From the NCBI RefSeq assembly GCF_021729145.1, contig NZ_JAJSLW010000030.1, forward strand, positions 1 to 45,758: DNA of 45,758 nt, given 5' to 3'. This document shows, in pieces, positions 26,072 to 35,072 of the stretch. The notes beneath the pieces are model-generated. The model did no database searches. It saw nothing but the letters and a program-made list of their open reading frames with translations, and was not told the DNA's origin. Position 1 is the stretch's first letter. Every line of letters starts with the position of its first letter. The DNA is from Membranihabitans maritimus (lineage in GTDB: Bacteria; Bacteroidota; Bacteroidia; Chitinophagales; Saprospiraceae). Both the position numbers and the translations under genes were made by a program.

Positions 26072-26671
26072 ATGGTGGATTTTGGTGGTTCGGTCTGGTC
26101 TGCAGCGGTATTGTTGTTCTTTTTAATGGATCCTTTAGGAAATATTCCTTTATTGCTTTCGGTGTTAAAGGATGTCGATCCCCGAAGACAGAGGGTCATT
26201 ATAGCAAGGGAATTATTTTTAGCACTGGTAGTCTTATTGCTTTTTTTATTTGGCGGGAAACCACTTTTAAATTTTTTGCACCTGGACCAGGAAGCAGTGA
26301 CTATATCAGGTGGAATTATTCTATTGATAATTGGATTGAGATTAATTTTCCCAAAACCTGAAGGTGTTATGGGACATCAACCTCAGGGCGAACCATTTTT
26401 AGTGCCGATAGCCATTCCTATGATTGCAGGCCCCTCGGTAATGGCTATGTTGATTCTGATGACGCAAAATTCCCCGGGGAACCTTGGTCATTGGTTGATG
26501 GCGTTATTGATAGCTTGGGGATTGTCAGCCGTTTTATTATTGACGGCTCCATTTCTATTGAAAGTTTTGAAGGAGCGGGGCCTGTTGGCTATGGAGCGTC
26601 TGATGGGGATGATATTGGTTATGGTAGCGGTTCAGATGTTGCTAGAGGGGTTTAAGGCCGTATTACAATAA
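26072..26671 (+). CDS. MarC-family integral membrane protein
   Basis: 199 residues, six predicted membrane helices. Family markers are MDPLGNIPLLLS in helix 1, an arginine-rich loop (DPRRQRVIIARE), GGIILLIIGLRLIFP, the central VPIAIPMIAGPSVMAML and GLLAMERLMGMILVMVAVQMLL at the end. MarC/YhgN proteins are of unknown function despite the historic antibiotic-resistance name. Followed after 27 bases by DUF4180 on the same strand. Confidence 0.93.
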   Translation: MVDFGGSVWSAAVLLFFLMDPLGNIPLLLSVLKDVDPRRQRVIIARELFLALVVLLLFLFGGKPLLNFLHLDQEAVTISGGIILLIIGLRLIFPKPEGVMGHQPQGEPFLVPIAIPMIAGPSVMAMLILMTQNSPGNLGHWLMALLIAWGLSAVLLLTAPFLLKVLKERGLLAMERLMGMILVMVAVQMLLEGFKAVLQ

Positions 26672-26698
26672 TCTCGAAAACTGGCTAAAATAGGTGCA

Positions 26699-27064
26699 AT
26701 GAAAATTGATGCATATAGAAAAGGAAACGTAAAAATTGCAGTAATTACCTCGGATGGGCATATTATTGAATCAGTGGAAGATGGGGTGGACTTAATGGGG
26801 AATATTTATTACCAGGGATATGACAAAGTAGTGTTATATGAAGAAAATATTACGCCCCGATTCTTTGACTTAAAAACAAAAATGGCCGGAGAAATACTGC
26901 AAAAATTTTCAACATACCGAATTCGTCTTTCTATAATAGGCACTTTTTCCAGAAGTAATAGCAGCAAAAGTCTAAAGGATTTTATCCATGAGAGCAATAA
27001 AATGGGGCAGGTTAATTTTGTCCCTGCTTTAGAAGAAGCGTTGGAAGGGGCCGAAAGAGTATAA
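26699..27064 (+). CDS. DUF4180 domain-containing protein
   Basis: 121 residues. The pattern DLMGNIYYQGYDKVVLYEENITPRFFDLKTKMAGEILQKFSTYR (seen in segments) fits the DUF4180 family: conserved FFDL...AGEILQK and a following strand-loop with SLKDFI. A small cytoplasmic alpha/beta protein, function unknown. It is probably co-transcribed with MarC. Confidence 0.83.
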   Translation: MKIDAYRKGNVKIAVITSDGHIIESVEDGVDLMGNIYYQGYDKVVLYEENITPRFFDLKTKMAGEILQKFSTYRIRLSIIGTFSRSNSSKSLKDFIHESNKMGQVNFVPALEEALEGAERV

Positions 27065-27292
27065 GGAAATTTCGCCATTCTACAATTATCTGAATTCCAA
27101 TTCGGAATGGTGGAAATATGAAACTATACCCCTGTGCTCAATATAGTTTCAGATGGAGAGGAAGGCGAATGTACAAGGCTTGCCCCAGCTTGTATGAAAG
27201 CTTTATTGGCGGCAAATTTCCCCTGTCGTATTGAGTTAAAAAAAGGGGAGGGAATGCGGCAAATTCACCTTCTCTCTCTACAAACATGTGTT

Positions 27293-27484
27293 CTAATCTT
27301 CGTTATTATTGGTTTCTTCGGAAGGTTTCTTTTTGGGAAGTCTATTCTCACTTTTTAGGGCATTGTAAATAATCCATTCCAATTGACCGTTTATACTCCG
27401 GAATTCATCTGCAGCCCATTTCTCAACGGCTTCCTGCATCTCCTCACTTAATCGCAGTGGTATTTGTTTTCTCTTTTTAGCCAT
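27293..27484 (-). CDS. Arc-type ribbon-helix-helix protein
   Basis: 63 residues. RKQIPLRLSEEMQEAVEKWA followed by EFRSINGQLEWIIYNAL forms a ribbon and two helices, as in Arc/MetJ-type DNA-binding proteins, with a polar acidic tail. It lies 93 bases after the SPFH gene on the same strand. This SPFH-plus-Arc pairing is common across bacteria, and its role is unknown. Whether it autoregulates the pair is inference. Confidence 0.8.
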   Translation of the reverse strand: MAKKRKQIPLRLSEEMQEAVEKWAADEFRSINGQLEWIIYNALKSENRLPKKKPSEETNNNED

Positions 27485-27577
27485 TACAATACCGTCTCTT
27501 TTTTATTATTGTCAATTGGATTGCAGCTCGATTCAAATGAGGCTGCAATGAACCTTTACAAATATATGCATTCCCAA

Positions 27578-28432
27578 TTACTGGTGAAGCGTTCCTGTAT
27601 TAACTACGGGGCTGGCATCCCGATCACCACACAGAACTACCATTAAATTACTTACCATAGCAGCTTTTTTAGTCTCGTCCAAATCGATGATCTCCTTCTT
27701 ATTCAATTCCTCCAATGCATGTTCTACCATTCCCACGGCGCCCTCTACAATTTTAAAGCGTGCAGCTACAATAGCTGTAGCTTGTTGACGCTTCAGCATG
27801 GAACTGGCTATTTCCGGGGCATACGCAAGGTACCCGATACGTGCCTCCAGGACTTCTATCCCTGCAATATCCAGACGGTTAGACAACATTGTTTCCAGAT
27901 TTTCATTTACTTCTTCGAAGTCAGACCTGAGGGATTTTTCAGCATTATCATCGTCAAAAGTATCGTACGGGTAACTGGCGGCCAGTTCTCTGACTGCCGA
28001 ATCAGTTTGTATTCTTACGAATGCTTCATAATCATCTACATCAAATGATGCTTTGAATGTGTCTCTAACCCTCCATACCAGGATTACACTAATTAGAACG
28101 GGGTTTCCCAGTTTGTCGTTAACTTTCACGCGTTCACTGTCAAAATTACGAGCACGAAGAGAGATGGCTTTTTTGACGTATAGAGGGTTGGTCCAGAAAA
28201 AACCATTGCCTTTCACAGTTCCCTTGTAGGCTCCGAATAATGTCAACACCTTTGATTGATTAGGGTAGACAATCATAAACCCGGGAATCAGAATAATTAA
28301 GAACAATAAAAGCACCAACCATAGTGGGTTTTTGGTCTGGAAGAAGAAATAACCGAAAAGAATTATGCCCATCAAGAATACTAATAAAACGATATATCCG
28401 GAGATAGCAGAGGTTGTTTTTTCATTATTCAT
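27578..28432 (-). CDS. SPFH/Band 7 domain membrane protein
   Basis: 284 residues. Two N-terminal membrane segments at about 10-30 and 35-55, then the SPFH domain (about 58-240): YPNQSKVLTLFGAYKGTVKG, RARNFDSERVKVNDKLGNPV, a Tyr/Asp-rich region, NRLDIAGIEVLEARIGYLAYAP, and a coiled C-terminal helix. Family members form oligomeric assemblies in membrane microdomains and bind proteases or other partners. Paired with an Arc-type DNA-binding gene downstream, as in many genomes. Confidence 0.92.
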   Translation of the reverse strand: MNNEKTTSAISGYIVLLVFLMGIILFGYFFFQTKNPLWLVLLLFLIILIPGFMIVYPNQSKVLTLFGAYKGTVKGNGFFWTNPLYVKKAISLRARNFDSERVKVNDKLGNPVLISVILVWRVRDTFKASFDVDDYEAFVRIQTDSAVRELAASYPYDTFDDDNAEKSLRSDFEEVNENLETMLSNRLDIAGIEVLEARIGYLAYAPEIASSMLKRQQATAIVAARFKIVEGAVGMVEHALEELNKKEIIDLDETKKAAMVSNLMVVLCGDRDASPVVNTGTLHQ

Positions 28433-29118
28433 AATTTCAAATTTAAATTGACATCATATTGATATCACAAATATATCAAATTATATTAAAATCCGTATTA
28501 TAGCTATTGTTAATTTTCCATAGTGGGGAAAGAGTCCATGTACTTTTTTCGAATGGGGAATAGTATTGGTAATGGGTTGGGGTGGTAAAAGCTAGGACAA
28601 TTCCGTGCCAGGACGATTCAGGATATTTGAATCATCTTTGACAGGGCCTTTCAAGGACCGTGAGAATCGTTTAATAATCAATCCCTTGCTGGTGAATATT
28701 TATTAATGAATTGATTTCTGGTAGTTGTGTGGAATAATTATTCAAAATATTCGTCTTTAATCTCCCGTAAAAAATTGGCCCACTTCTGGGGCTTTTACAT
28801 GTTGCTTTTTTTGCTAAAGATTTTTCGGGGAGTTGACAGCCACGAGTACAGCTTTTTCCTGGCTATCATATATTTTTAAAAAAGAAAGGATTGATATCTC
28901 GTATCATCTCCAGTCATGGGCAAAGACTTACCTCTCGAAAAGAACTTTAAACCCTTCGAAAGGAAGGTTGTTAGTGCTTTTCTTCGGGCAGAAAAGGGCC
29001 GGCCGGAGTTTGGCAAATAAATGCAGGATACTATAGGATATTCATAAGAACCTGCATCACCATGGTTTAAAAAATAAAGACTAAAGTCAATTTAGTTTCA
29101 AGTCGAAAGATCTTCGCC
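28433..29118. other. Long non-coding stretch upstream of the SPFH gene
   Basis: 686 bases. The first ~70 bases are AT-rich and should hold the SPFH promoter (minus strand). Around 28825-29035 a plus-strand ORF of 67 codons exists but has no family match and atypical composition; I do not call it. 29003 region holds the 8-bp palindrome GGCCGGCC. Probably contains decayed sequence. Confidence 0.4.
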
Positions 29119-29129
29119 CTAAGGCGAAG
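29112..29129 (-). terminator. Hairpin overlapping the zinc-ribbon stop codon
   Basis: CTTCGCC (29112-29118) and GGCGAAG (29123-29129) pair perfectly around a 4-base loop that contains part of the stop codon of the zinc-ribbon gene (stop at 29119-29121). On the minus strand it is followed by ATCTTTC, a weak T-run. Confidence 0.4.
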
Positions 29130-29367
29130 TATTCCACCGGGCCAGCTTCTGAATATTTCTCGAAACCATTTTATTTAAAGTGGTTGAAAACTTCCGTTTA
29201 CTTTCTTTCATAGCCTGAAGGTAAATCTCGGGTATTTGAAAATCACCTTCCTGATAACAAAGCGAACAAAAATGTGATTCGGAAGAGTTCTCCAGAGAAT
29301 ATTCAGATACCTCTGATTCCACGATCATAGGAATTCCACAGCTTTTACAATTACTATATTTGGGCAT
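29119..29367 (-). CDS. Small zinc-ribbon protein (Zn_ribbon_2-like)
   Basis: 82 residues. Four cysteines in two pairs (CKSCGIPM near residue 7, and CSLCYQEGDF near 34) fit the putative zinc-ribbon family whose members also contain GxF..P after the second pair. The remainder is helical and basic (KESKRKFSTTLNKM). Function unknown; often annotated as transcriptional regulator-like without proof. It is divergent from the SSS transporter operon. Confidence 0.8.
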   Translation of the reverse strand: MPKYSNCKSCGIPMIVESEVSEYSLENSSESHFCSLCYQEGDFQIPEIYLQAMKESKRKFSTTLNKMVSRNIQKLARWNTSP

Positions 29368-29723
29368 TTTGCTATTATTTTGGAAGGTGTAATTTAATAA
29401 AAATATTTAATTGACTTGTGTTTATTTGACATCTTTTTTGATCTGTAATTGGAGCTATATATAGTTGTTGATTTTGAAAATTATGTACAATCTTTGTAGT
29501 AATACTATTACAATTTGAAAGAATATTGAGGCCTATTTTTATATACGAAAGGTGTGGTTGTGAAATATATAATTCTTTATAAACTGTTGAATTTGTCTAT
29601 AGGAGAAGACCTACAAAAATCAAATAATAATATTCTTTGAGGCAAAATTAGGGCTATTGGACTAAAAATGCTAATTTAGCTTTACATTTTTTATACTAAA
29701 AGATACTTCAAGGAGGCAGTTTG
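29368..29723. other. Divergent promoter region of zinc-ribbon gene and fucose operon
   Basis: 356 bases, very AT-rich. It should contain the promoter of the seven-gene operon and probably the TetR operator. I see no perfect palindrome longer than 10 bases. Nothing else in it. Confidence 0.45.
29711..29716 (+). promoter_or_regulatory. Strong Shine-Dalgarno site AGGAGG
   Basis: AGGAGG lies 7 bases before ATG 29724 and so decides that start against TTG 29721. Such a complete site is uncommon in Bacteroidota, whose genes usually lack one. Confidence 0.7.
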
Positions 29724-31322
29724 ATGAACGAAATATCTACTATTGATATCGTTATTACCGGAGTCTATTTGACGGGTGTAGTTGCTCTTGGACTTTGGTA
29801 TGGTAGAAAGAAAAACACTACCAGTGAAGGATATTTTTTAGCAGGAAAATCATTGACCTGGAGTGTAATAGGAGCCTCTTTATTTGCTTCAAATATTTCT
29901 ACTGTACATTTAGTTGGACTTTCGGAGTCGGGTTTTATTGATGGAATTGTATGGGGGAACTTTGAATGGTTTTCTGCTTTCGAATTATTATTATTAGCCT
30001 TTCTTTTTATTCCTTTCTACATACGGTCAGGAATTTCTACACTTCCGGAATTTTTGGAAAAACGCTATGATCAACGATCCCGTGTTGTTCTGGCCATTTT
30101 CAGCATTTTAGCTGCCCTTTTTATGCATATAGGCGTAAGTTTTTATGCCGGGGCTGTTGTATTTGAGAAAATTTTTGGCTTGGATATATTTTTTTCTATT
30201 ATAGTCATTGCCATTGCGACAGGTATCTATACGATTATCGGTGGGTTAACATCAGTAGTAGTCACAGAGACTGTACAGACTGTAATTCTAATACTTGGGG
30301 CATTAATAATAACCATTTTGGCAATCCTGGAGCTCCCGGAACAGGGTATTAATACGTATACTGCTTTTAAAGAAGCTGCAGACCCAGATCGATTGAAGGC
30401 AATTAGTTTTGACTCGGGGCAAAAGGGTTTTACCTTTTTTGATATGTTATTTGGTCATCTTGTGTTGGGAATTTGGTATTGGTGCACAGATCAGACCATT
30501 GTCCAACGGGTATTAGGTGCACGTTCTGAGACGCAAGCAAGGCTAGGGGCTATATTTGCGGGATTTCTAAAAATTTTACCGGTTTTTATTATGGTTGTTC
30601 CGGGGGTCCTCGCTTTTGTCCTGTTCCGTAATCAAATCGGTGAAGACACCAAAAGTGTGCTGCCTGTAATGATAGTAAATTTATTGCCTGCAGGACTCAA
30701 AGGAATAATGATTGCTGCATTACTGGCTGCAGTGATGAGCAGCGTAGCTGCAGCTTTGAATAGTTGTTCTACTTTGGTAGCCTATGATGTATTTGGGCGT
30801 ATGGCACCGGAAATGGCTGATGGCAGGAAAATATTAATTGGCAGGCTAACGGGAGGTTTGGTATTAGTGCTAGCAGTTATTTGGTCTCCATTTTTAGGGG
30901 ATCTTGGAGGCATTTTTGAGTTGATAAACCAGATGTTCAGCATTTTTGCCCCATCAATAGTAGCTGTTTTTTTCTGGGGAGTGTTGTTAAAGAGGGGAAC
31001 TGCCAATGCATCTTTTTGGACCTTGCTCCTGGGTAGTGTGTTCGCTTTGATAGTATTTGTTATCGAAAAATACCTACCGGTTAATGGCATAGCCAATTTC
31101 ATATCGTCTCCAAAAGGGCTGGGCTTGAACTGGTTGCGCCAGACGTACCTGTTCTTTATATTTTCTACGCTAATGTATTTTACCATATCACTATTTGACC
31201 GATCCCCACAGTTTTTGAAGGATGATTTCTATCTAAATACCAAAAGGTCGGATCAACGGGTCCGGTTATTTAGCCTCATCCTGATGGTAGTAATGATATT
31301 AATTTATATTATTTTCTTTTAG
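29724..31322 (+). CDS. Sodium/solute symporter (SSS family), probable sugar transporter
   Basis: 532 residues. About 13-14 membrane helices of the SSS family; recognisable are YFLAGKSLTWSVIGASLFASNIS near the N-terminus, LPEFLEKRYDQRSR, a GGLTSVVVTETVQ segment, GIWYWCTDQTIVQRVLGAR (typical of the SGLT-like sugar branch) and AALLAAVMSSVAAALNS. It would take up a sugar with Na+. It is the first gene of a compact operon with a fucosidase and L-fuconate dehydratase, so L-fucose or a related deoxysugar is the likely cargo (inference). Start set at the second codon (ATG after TTG) by the ribosome-binding site. The Gfo/Idh gene begins 8 bases after its stop. Confidence 0.93.
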   Translation: MNEISTIDIVITGVYLTGVVALGLWYGRKKNTTSEGYFLAGKSLTWSVIGASLFASNISTVHLVGLSESGFIDGIVWGNFEWFSAFELLLLAFLFIPFYIRSGISTLPEFLEKRYDQRSRVVLAIFSILAALFMHIGVSFYAGAVVFEKIFGLDIFFSIIVIAIATGIYTIIGGLTSVVVTETVQTVILILGALIITILAILELPEQGINTYTAFKEAADPDRLKAISFDSGQKGFTFFDMLFGHLVLGIWYWCTDQTIVQRVLGARSETQARLGAIFAGFLKILPVFIMVVPGVLAFVLFRNQIGEDTKSVLPVMIVNLLPAGLKGIMIAALLAAVMSSVAAALNSCSTLVAYDVFGRMAPEMADGRKILIGRLTGGLVLVLAVIWSPFLGDLGGIFELINQMFSIFAPSIVAVFFWGVLLKRGTANASFWTLLLGSVFALIVFVIEKYLPVNGIANFISSPKGLGLNWLRQTYLFFIFSTLMYFTISLFDRSPQFLKDDFYLNTKRSDQRVRLFSLILMVVMILIYIIFF

Positions 31323-31330
31323 AAGAAATT

Positions 31331-32392
31331 ATGGAAAGGATAAAACAAAAACCTGAATTGCCGAAAAACCCTCTTCCCATTGTTGTAATTGGGGCAGGTG
31401 GGATCGTTACTGACGCACATCTTCCCGCATATGAGATCGCAGAATTTCCGGTGTTAGGGATTTATGACTTAGAGGTAGAAAAGACCCAAAAAGCAAAAGG
31501 TAATTATCCTTTTGTCCAAAGGATATACAATGACTTTGATGAACTATCAAAAGATTTAGATACGAACGATGTAGTCGTTGATTTGGCCATACCTGCGGGA
31601 GAGATTTTCGGGATACTTGAGAGATTACCGGATGGAGTGACTGTTTTAATACAAAAACCGATGGGGGAGAATTTAGAAGAAGCCCAACGAATTCTGAATA
31701 TTTGCCGGGAGAAAAAATTAAAATCAGGAGTTAATTTCCAATTGAGATATGCTCCGTATTGCATAGCAGCACGACAGTTAATAAACGAGGGGTGGTTGGG
31801 CGATATTTATGACTATGAAATTAAGGTGTGTGTCTATACCCCGTGGCATTTATGGGACTTTTTATTCGATCTGCCTCGCGTGGAAATTTTGTACCACAGT
31901 ATCCATTATATTGATTTAATACGAAGTTTTGCCGGAAACCCTGTGAAAATTTATGCGAGTTCGGTCAAGCACCCAAAGATGAAAGAATTGTCTTCAACCC
32001 GTTCGACAATAGTTATGGATTTTGATGATTGTGTACAGGCGAGGATTCTGACTAACCATGGTCATGACTTTGGCGGGAAGCATCAGGAATCATATTTCAA
32101 AATAGAGGGGACAAAAGGAGCGATAAAAATTACAATAGGAGTTTCTCTCGATTATCCTAAAGGTATTCCCCCCAGGTTTGAATATATTATTAACAGGGAC
32201 GGGAAAGGTTGGAGAAAGTTGACTCTTACGGGAGGTTGGTTCCCCCATGCGTTTGTAGGTCCTATGGCAGGAATTCAGCGATTTCATTCAGGTGAGGATA
32301 AAGTGTTGTTGCACGATACTGAAGATGCTTTTGAAACCATGAAATGGGTTGAAAAAGCGTATAAAAGTAGTGAGAGTGGTGGAGTAAAATAA
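31331..32392 (+). CDS. Gfo/Idh/MocA-family oxidoreductase
   Basis: 353 residues. Rossmann nucleotide-binding motif VVIGAGGIVTDAHLPAY at the N-terminus, then IQKPMGENLEEAQR (variant of the EKP motif with Gln in place of Glu), NFQLRYAPYC and YHSIHYIDLIRSF with the usual catalytic His-Asp region. NAD(P)-dependent oxidation of a sugar or sugar derivative. No signal peptide, so cytoplasmic. In this operon it could serve as the sugar dehydrogenase that feeds fuconate formation, or act on another sugar of the same glycan; the reaction is not established. Confidence 0.92.
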   Translation: MERIKQKPELPKNPLPIVVIGAGGIVTDAHLPAYEIAEFPVLGIYDLEVEKTQKAKGNYPFVQRIYNDFDELSKDLDTNDVVVDLAIPAGEIFGILERLPDGVTVLIQKPMGENLEEAQRILNICREKKLKSGVNFQLRYAPYCIAARQLINEGWLGDIYDYEIKVCVYTPWHLWDFLFDLPRVEILYHSIHYIDLIRSFAGNPVKIYASSVKHPKMKELSSTRSTIVMDFDDCVQARILTNHGHDFGGKHQESYFKIEGTKGAIKITIGVSLDYPKGIPPRFEYIINRDGKGWRKLTLTGGWFPHAFVGPMAGIQRFHSGEDKVLLHDTEDAFETMKWVEKAYKSSESGGVK

Positions 32393-32425
32393 AAGAGAAT
32401 TATGGAATAAATTAAAATATTGAAA

Positions 32426-33793
32426 ATGAATATATCCGGCTTTTACAGGATAAAATTAGTAACGATTTTAATCTTTTTCACACTTTCATTTACCTGTATG
32501 CGGTCAAAGGCCCAATCGGGAGGGGGGGAAGCTTACCCGAATTTACAAACCAATCAAATAGCGCTGGAAGATTTCTCGGAAATGAAGTTTGGTCTGTTTG
32601 TTCATTGGGGCCCGGTATCGCTAAGGGGGACTGAAATTGGTTGGTCTCGCGGTAAGCAAGTTCCGATCGAAGAATACGACAATTTATACAAGGAGTTTGA
32701 TCCAGCACTTTTCAATGCCGATACATGGGTAAAAACAGCAAGTGATGCAGGGATGAAATATCTTGTTTTCACCTCTAAGCACCACGATGGGTTTTGCATG
32801 TGGCCATCAGTTTTTACGGATTACGATATTGGCTCTACCCCTTATCAAAGGGATATCCTTAAAGAACTGGCCGATGCTTGTAATAAGTATAACATAAAAT
32901 TTGGATTATATTATTCTATTGCGGATTGGCATCATCCACATTATACCACCCGGTACGGTGGTGATCCCCGGCCGGTAGAGGAATCAAACATGGAAATATA
33001 TGTCGATTATATGAAAAACCAACTTAAGGAATTGATCGATCGTTACGACCCGTTCTTGATTTGGTTTGATGGAGCCTGGGAGAATGCCTATACGCATGAA
33101 ATGGGAATGAACTTATATGCGTACCTGAGGACCCTGAAGGATGACCTTGTAATAAATGACAGAGTTGATAAGGGGCATCAGGGAGTCAAAGTAAAAGAAA
33201 TAGAGAACCCGGAAAAATACGCGGGGGATTATGCTACACCGGAGCAAAGAATTGGGGCAGTTGATTTTAATTTACCCTGGGAAACCTGCATGACTATATG
33301 CAAGCAATGGGCCTGGAAACCCAATGATTCCATGAAATCAGTCGAACAAAGTCTTTCCACCCTGATCCGTACGATAGGAGGAGGAGGGAATTTACTGTAC
33401 AATGTGGGGCCGATGCTGGATGGCAGGATTGAGCAGCGACAAAAAGACCTTTTAATAGCGGTAGGAACCTGGGTGAAAAAAAACGAAAGAGCAATATATG
33501 CCACAAAAGGTGGCCCGTACCTTCCCAATGACGATTTTGTATCGACGCGAAAAGGGGAATCTATTTTTGTATTTGTCCTCAACAGGGAATTGAAAGATTT
33601 AAAATTACCACTTACCAGGGAAATGAGAATAAACAGGGTTTCAAATTTGGCCACGGGAAACCCACTTGAATACAAAATGTACAAGGATAGTGTAATAGTT
33701 ACTGTATTGCATTCCCCGGAATATCCGCAGGTAATTCAGATTGATATAGATTCAGACACAGGAAAATTAGGTCCGATTTCTTCAAGAAAATAA
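32426..33793 (+). CDS. Alpha-L-fucosidase, GH29
   Basis: 455 residues from ATG 32426 (a TTG at 32420 is in frame). N-terminal signal peptide ending MRSKA before QSGGG. GH29 markers: FGLFVHWGP, TSKHHDGFCMW, YYSIADWHHPHY and LIWFDGAW, whose Asp is the catalytic nucleophile (about residue 215). The C-terminal part is a small beta domain (SIFVFVLNRELKD). It releases terminal alpha-L-fucose from glycans outside the cytoplasm. Located 33 bases after the Gfo/Idh gene and 18 before the fuconate dehydratase gene; sulfatases downstream suggest a sulfated fucan or fucosylated mucin-like substrate. Confidence 0.95.
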   Translation: MNISGFYRIKLVTILIFFTLSFTCMRSKAQSGGGEAYPNLQTNQIALEDFSEMKFGLFVHWGPVSLRGTEIGWSRGKQVPIEEYDNLYKEFDPALFNADTWVKTASDAGMKYLVFTSKHHDGFCMWPSVFTDYDIGSTPYQRDILKELADACNKYNIKFGLYYSIADWHHPHYTTRYGGDPRPVEESNMEIYVDYMKNQLKELIDRYDPFLIWFDGAWENAYTHEMGMNLYAYLRTLKDDLVINDRVDKGHQGVKVKEIENPEKYAGDYATPEQRIGAVDFNLPWETCMTICKQWAWKPNDSMKSVEQSLSTLIRTIGGGGNLLYNVGPMLDGRIEQRQKDLLIAVGTWVKKNERAIYATKGGPYLPNDDFVSTRKGESIFVFVLNRELKDLKLPLTREMRINRVSNLATGNPLEYKMYKDSVIVTVLHSPEYPQVIQIDIDSDTGKLGPISSRK

Positions 33794-33811
33794 AGATTTC
33801 AATATAAATAA

Positions 33812-35050
33812 ATGAATAGAACAGTAGTTATAAAAAAAGTACTTTCGGTAGATAAGAGATTTAAACTACAGAATGGAGCAGGAACGGATGCTATCCATAC
33901 AGGATCATACTATGCCTATAGTGTTTGCCGGTTGGTCACAGATGGAGAAAGTGAAGGGATTGGATTGGCCTTTACACTTGGTGAAGGGAATCAACTGGTT
34001 TGCGATGCCATAGTGTATTTGGCAAAATATGTAGAAGGAAAGGAGATTGGTGAATTAATGTCTAATTTTGGAGAAACATTCAAAGCCATGGCAGATGATC
34101 CCGGTTTTCGGTGGTTAGGCCCTCAGAAAGGCATCGTTCATCTTGCTCTTGCATCCATTGTCAATGCCTGTTTCGATCTTTGGGCTAAAACGCAAGGTGT
34201 TCCGTTGTGGGACTTATTGATAAGTTGTTCCCCCGAGGAAATAATCAACACGTTGGATTTTTCTTATTTTGAAGAGGTTCTTACCCGGCAGGAAGCGGTT
34301 GATTTGTTGAGAGCTGAAGAAAAGGATAAGGAGGAGAGAAAATCTATTTTACTACGGGGATATCCGGGATATGACACATCAATTGGGTGGTTGAAATATA
34401 GCGATTCAGAGGTGATGGATAAAGTCCGAGAAGCATTGGACGCTGGATTCAACTCAATGAAACTTAAAGTAGGGTCAGAGGATTCTAGCCGGGATATTCG
34501 AAGAGCACATATGTTAAGAGAAATGGCTGGGCCAAATGCAAGGATTATGTTCGATGTCAATCAACAGTGGTCCTTAGACAAAGCTATATCCCTTTCCGGA
34601 GAACTGGAAGAGCTGAATCCATTTTGGTTGGAGGAACCTACTCATCCGGATGATTTGATCGCTCATATTAAATTATCTGAAAATACTTCTATCCCTTTAG
34701 CTCTTGGAGAGCACATTCCCAATAAGGTTCTGTTTAAGAATTTTATTCAAGCCGGTTGTATGAGCTTTAATCAGGTGGATGCTGTGCGTGTCGGAGGCGT
34801 TTCGGAATTTATCCTAATAAGTTTGCTTTCAAGAAAATTCAAAATTCCTGTTGTTCCTCATGTAGGCGATATGGGACAAATTCATCAACACCTGGTATTA
34901 TTCAACCACATAAGTGTAGGCCATCCGGTAATATTGTTGGAGCATATACCACATCTTCGGAACTATTTTAAATTCCCGGTTGATGTATGTGATGGGGTCT
35001 ACAAAGTACCGCAAAGTCCGGGTATGAGCGCCGATTTAGTTCATTACTAA
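33812..35050 (+). CDS. L-fuconate dehydratase-type enolase superfamily enzyme
   Basis: 412 residues. Sequence order matches L-fuconate dehydratase: TDAIHTGSYYAYSV, FRWLGPQKGIVHLALASIVNACFDLWAK (in pieces), GYPGYDTSIGWLKYSD, MKLKVG (Lys217/Lys219), DVNQQW (Asp248), EEPTHPDD (Glu274), LGEH (Glu300) and VVPHVG (His350). These positions fit the metal ligands and catalytic residues of the Xanthomonas enzyme, as I remember it. It converts L-fuconate to 2-keto-3-deoxy-L-fuconate in the non-phosphorylative fucose pathway. The later pathway enzymes (lactonase, keto-acid cleavage) are not in the window. Confidence 0.9.
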   Translation: MNRTVVIKKVLSVDKRFKLQNGAGTDAIHTGSYYAYSVCRLVTDGESEGIGLAFTLGEGNQLVCDAIVYLAKYVEGKEIGELMSNFGETFKAMADDPGFRWLGPQKGIVHLALASIVNACFDLWAKTQGVPLWDLLISCSPEEIINTLDFSYFEEVLTRQEAVDLLRAEEKDKEERKSILLRGYPGYDTSIGWLKYSDSEVMDKVREALDAGFNSMKLKVGSEDSSRDIRRAHMLREMAGPNARIMFDVNQQWSLDKAISLSGELEELNPFWLEEPTHPDDLIAHIKLSENTSIPLALGEHIPNKVLFKNFIQAGCMSFNQVDAVRVGGVSEFILISLLSRKFKIPVVPHVGDMGQIHQHLVLFNHISVGHPVILLEHIPHLRNYFKFPVDVCDGVYKVPQSPGMSADLVHY

Positions 35051-35072
35051 TATTCTCTGAAAACCCATTTTT

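Noticed and set aside
25972-26361. Plus-strand 129-codon ORF
   Set aside because: It overlaps the well-supported MarC gene in another frame.
27134-27358. Plus-strand 74-codon ORF
   Set aside because: It runs into the Arc-type gene on the other strand and has no recognisable motif.
28833-29036. Plus-strand 67-codon ORF
   Set aside because: No family match and composition unlike the neighbours; it was left as part of a non-coding stretch.
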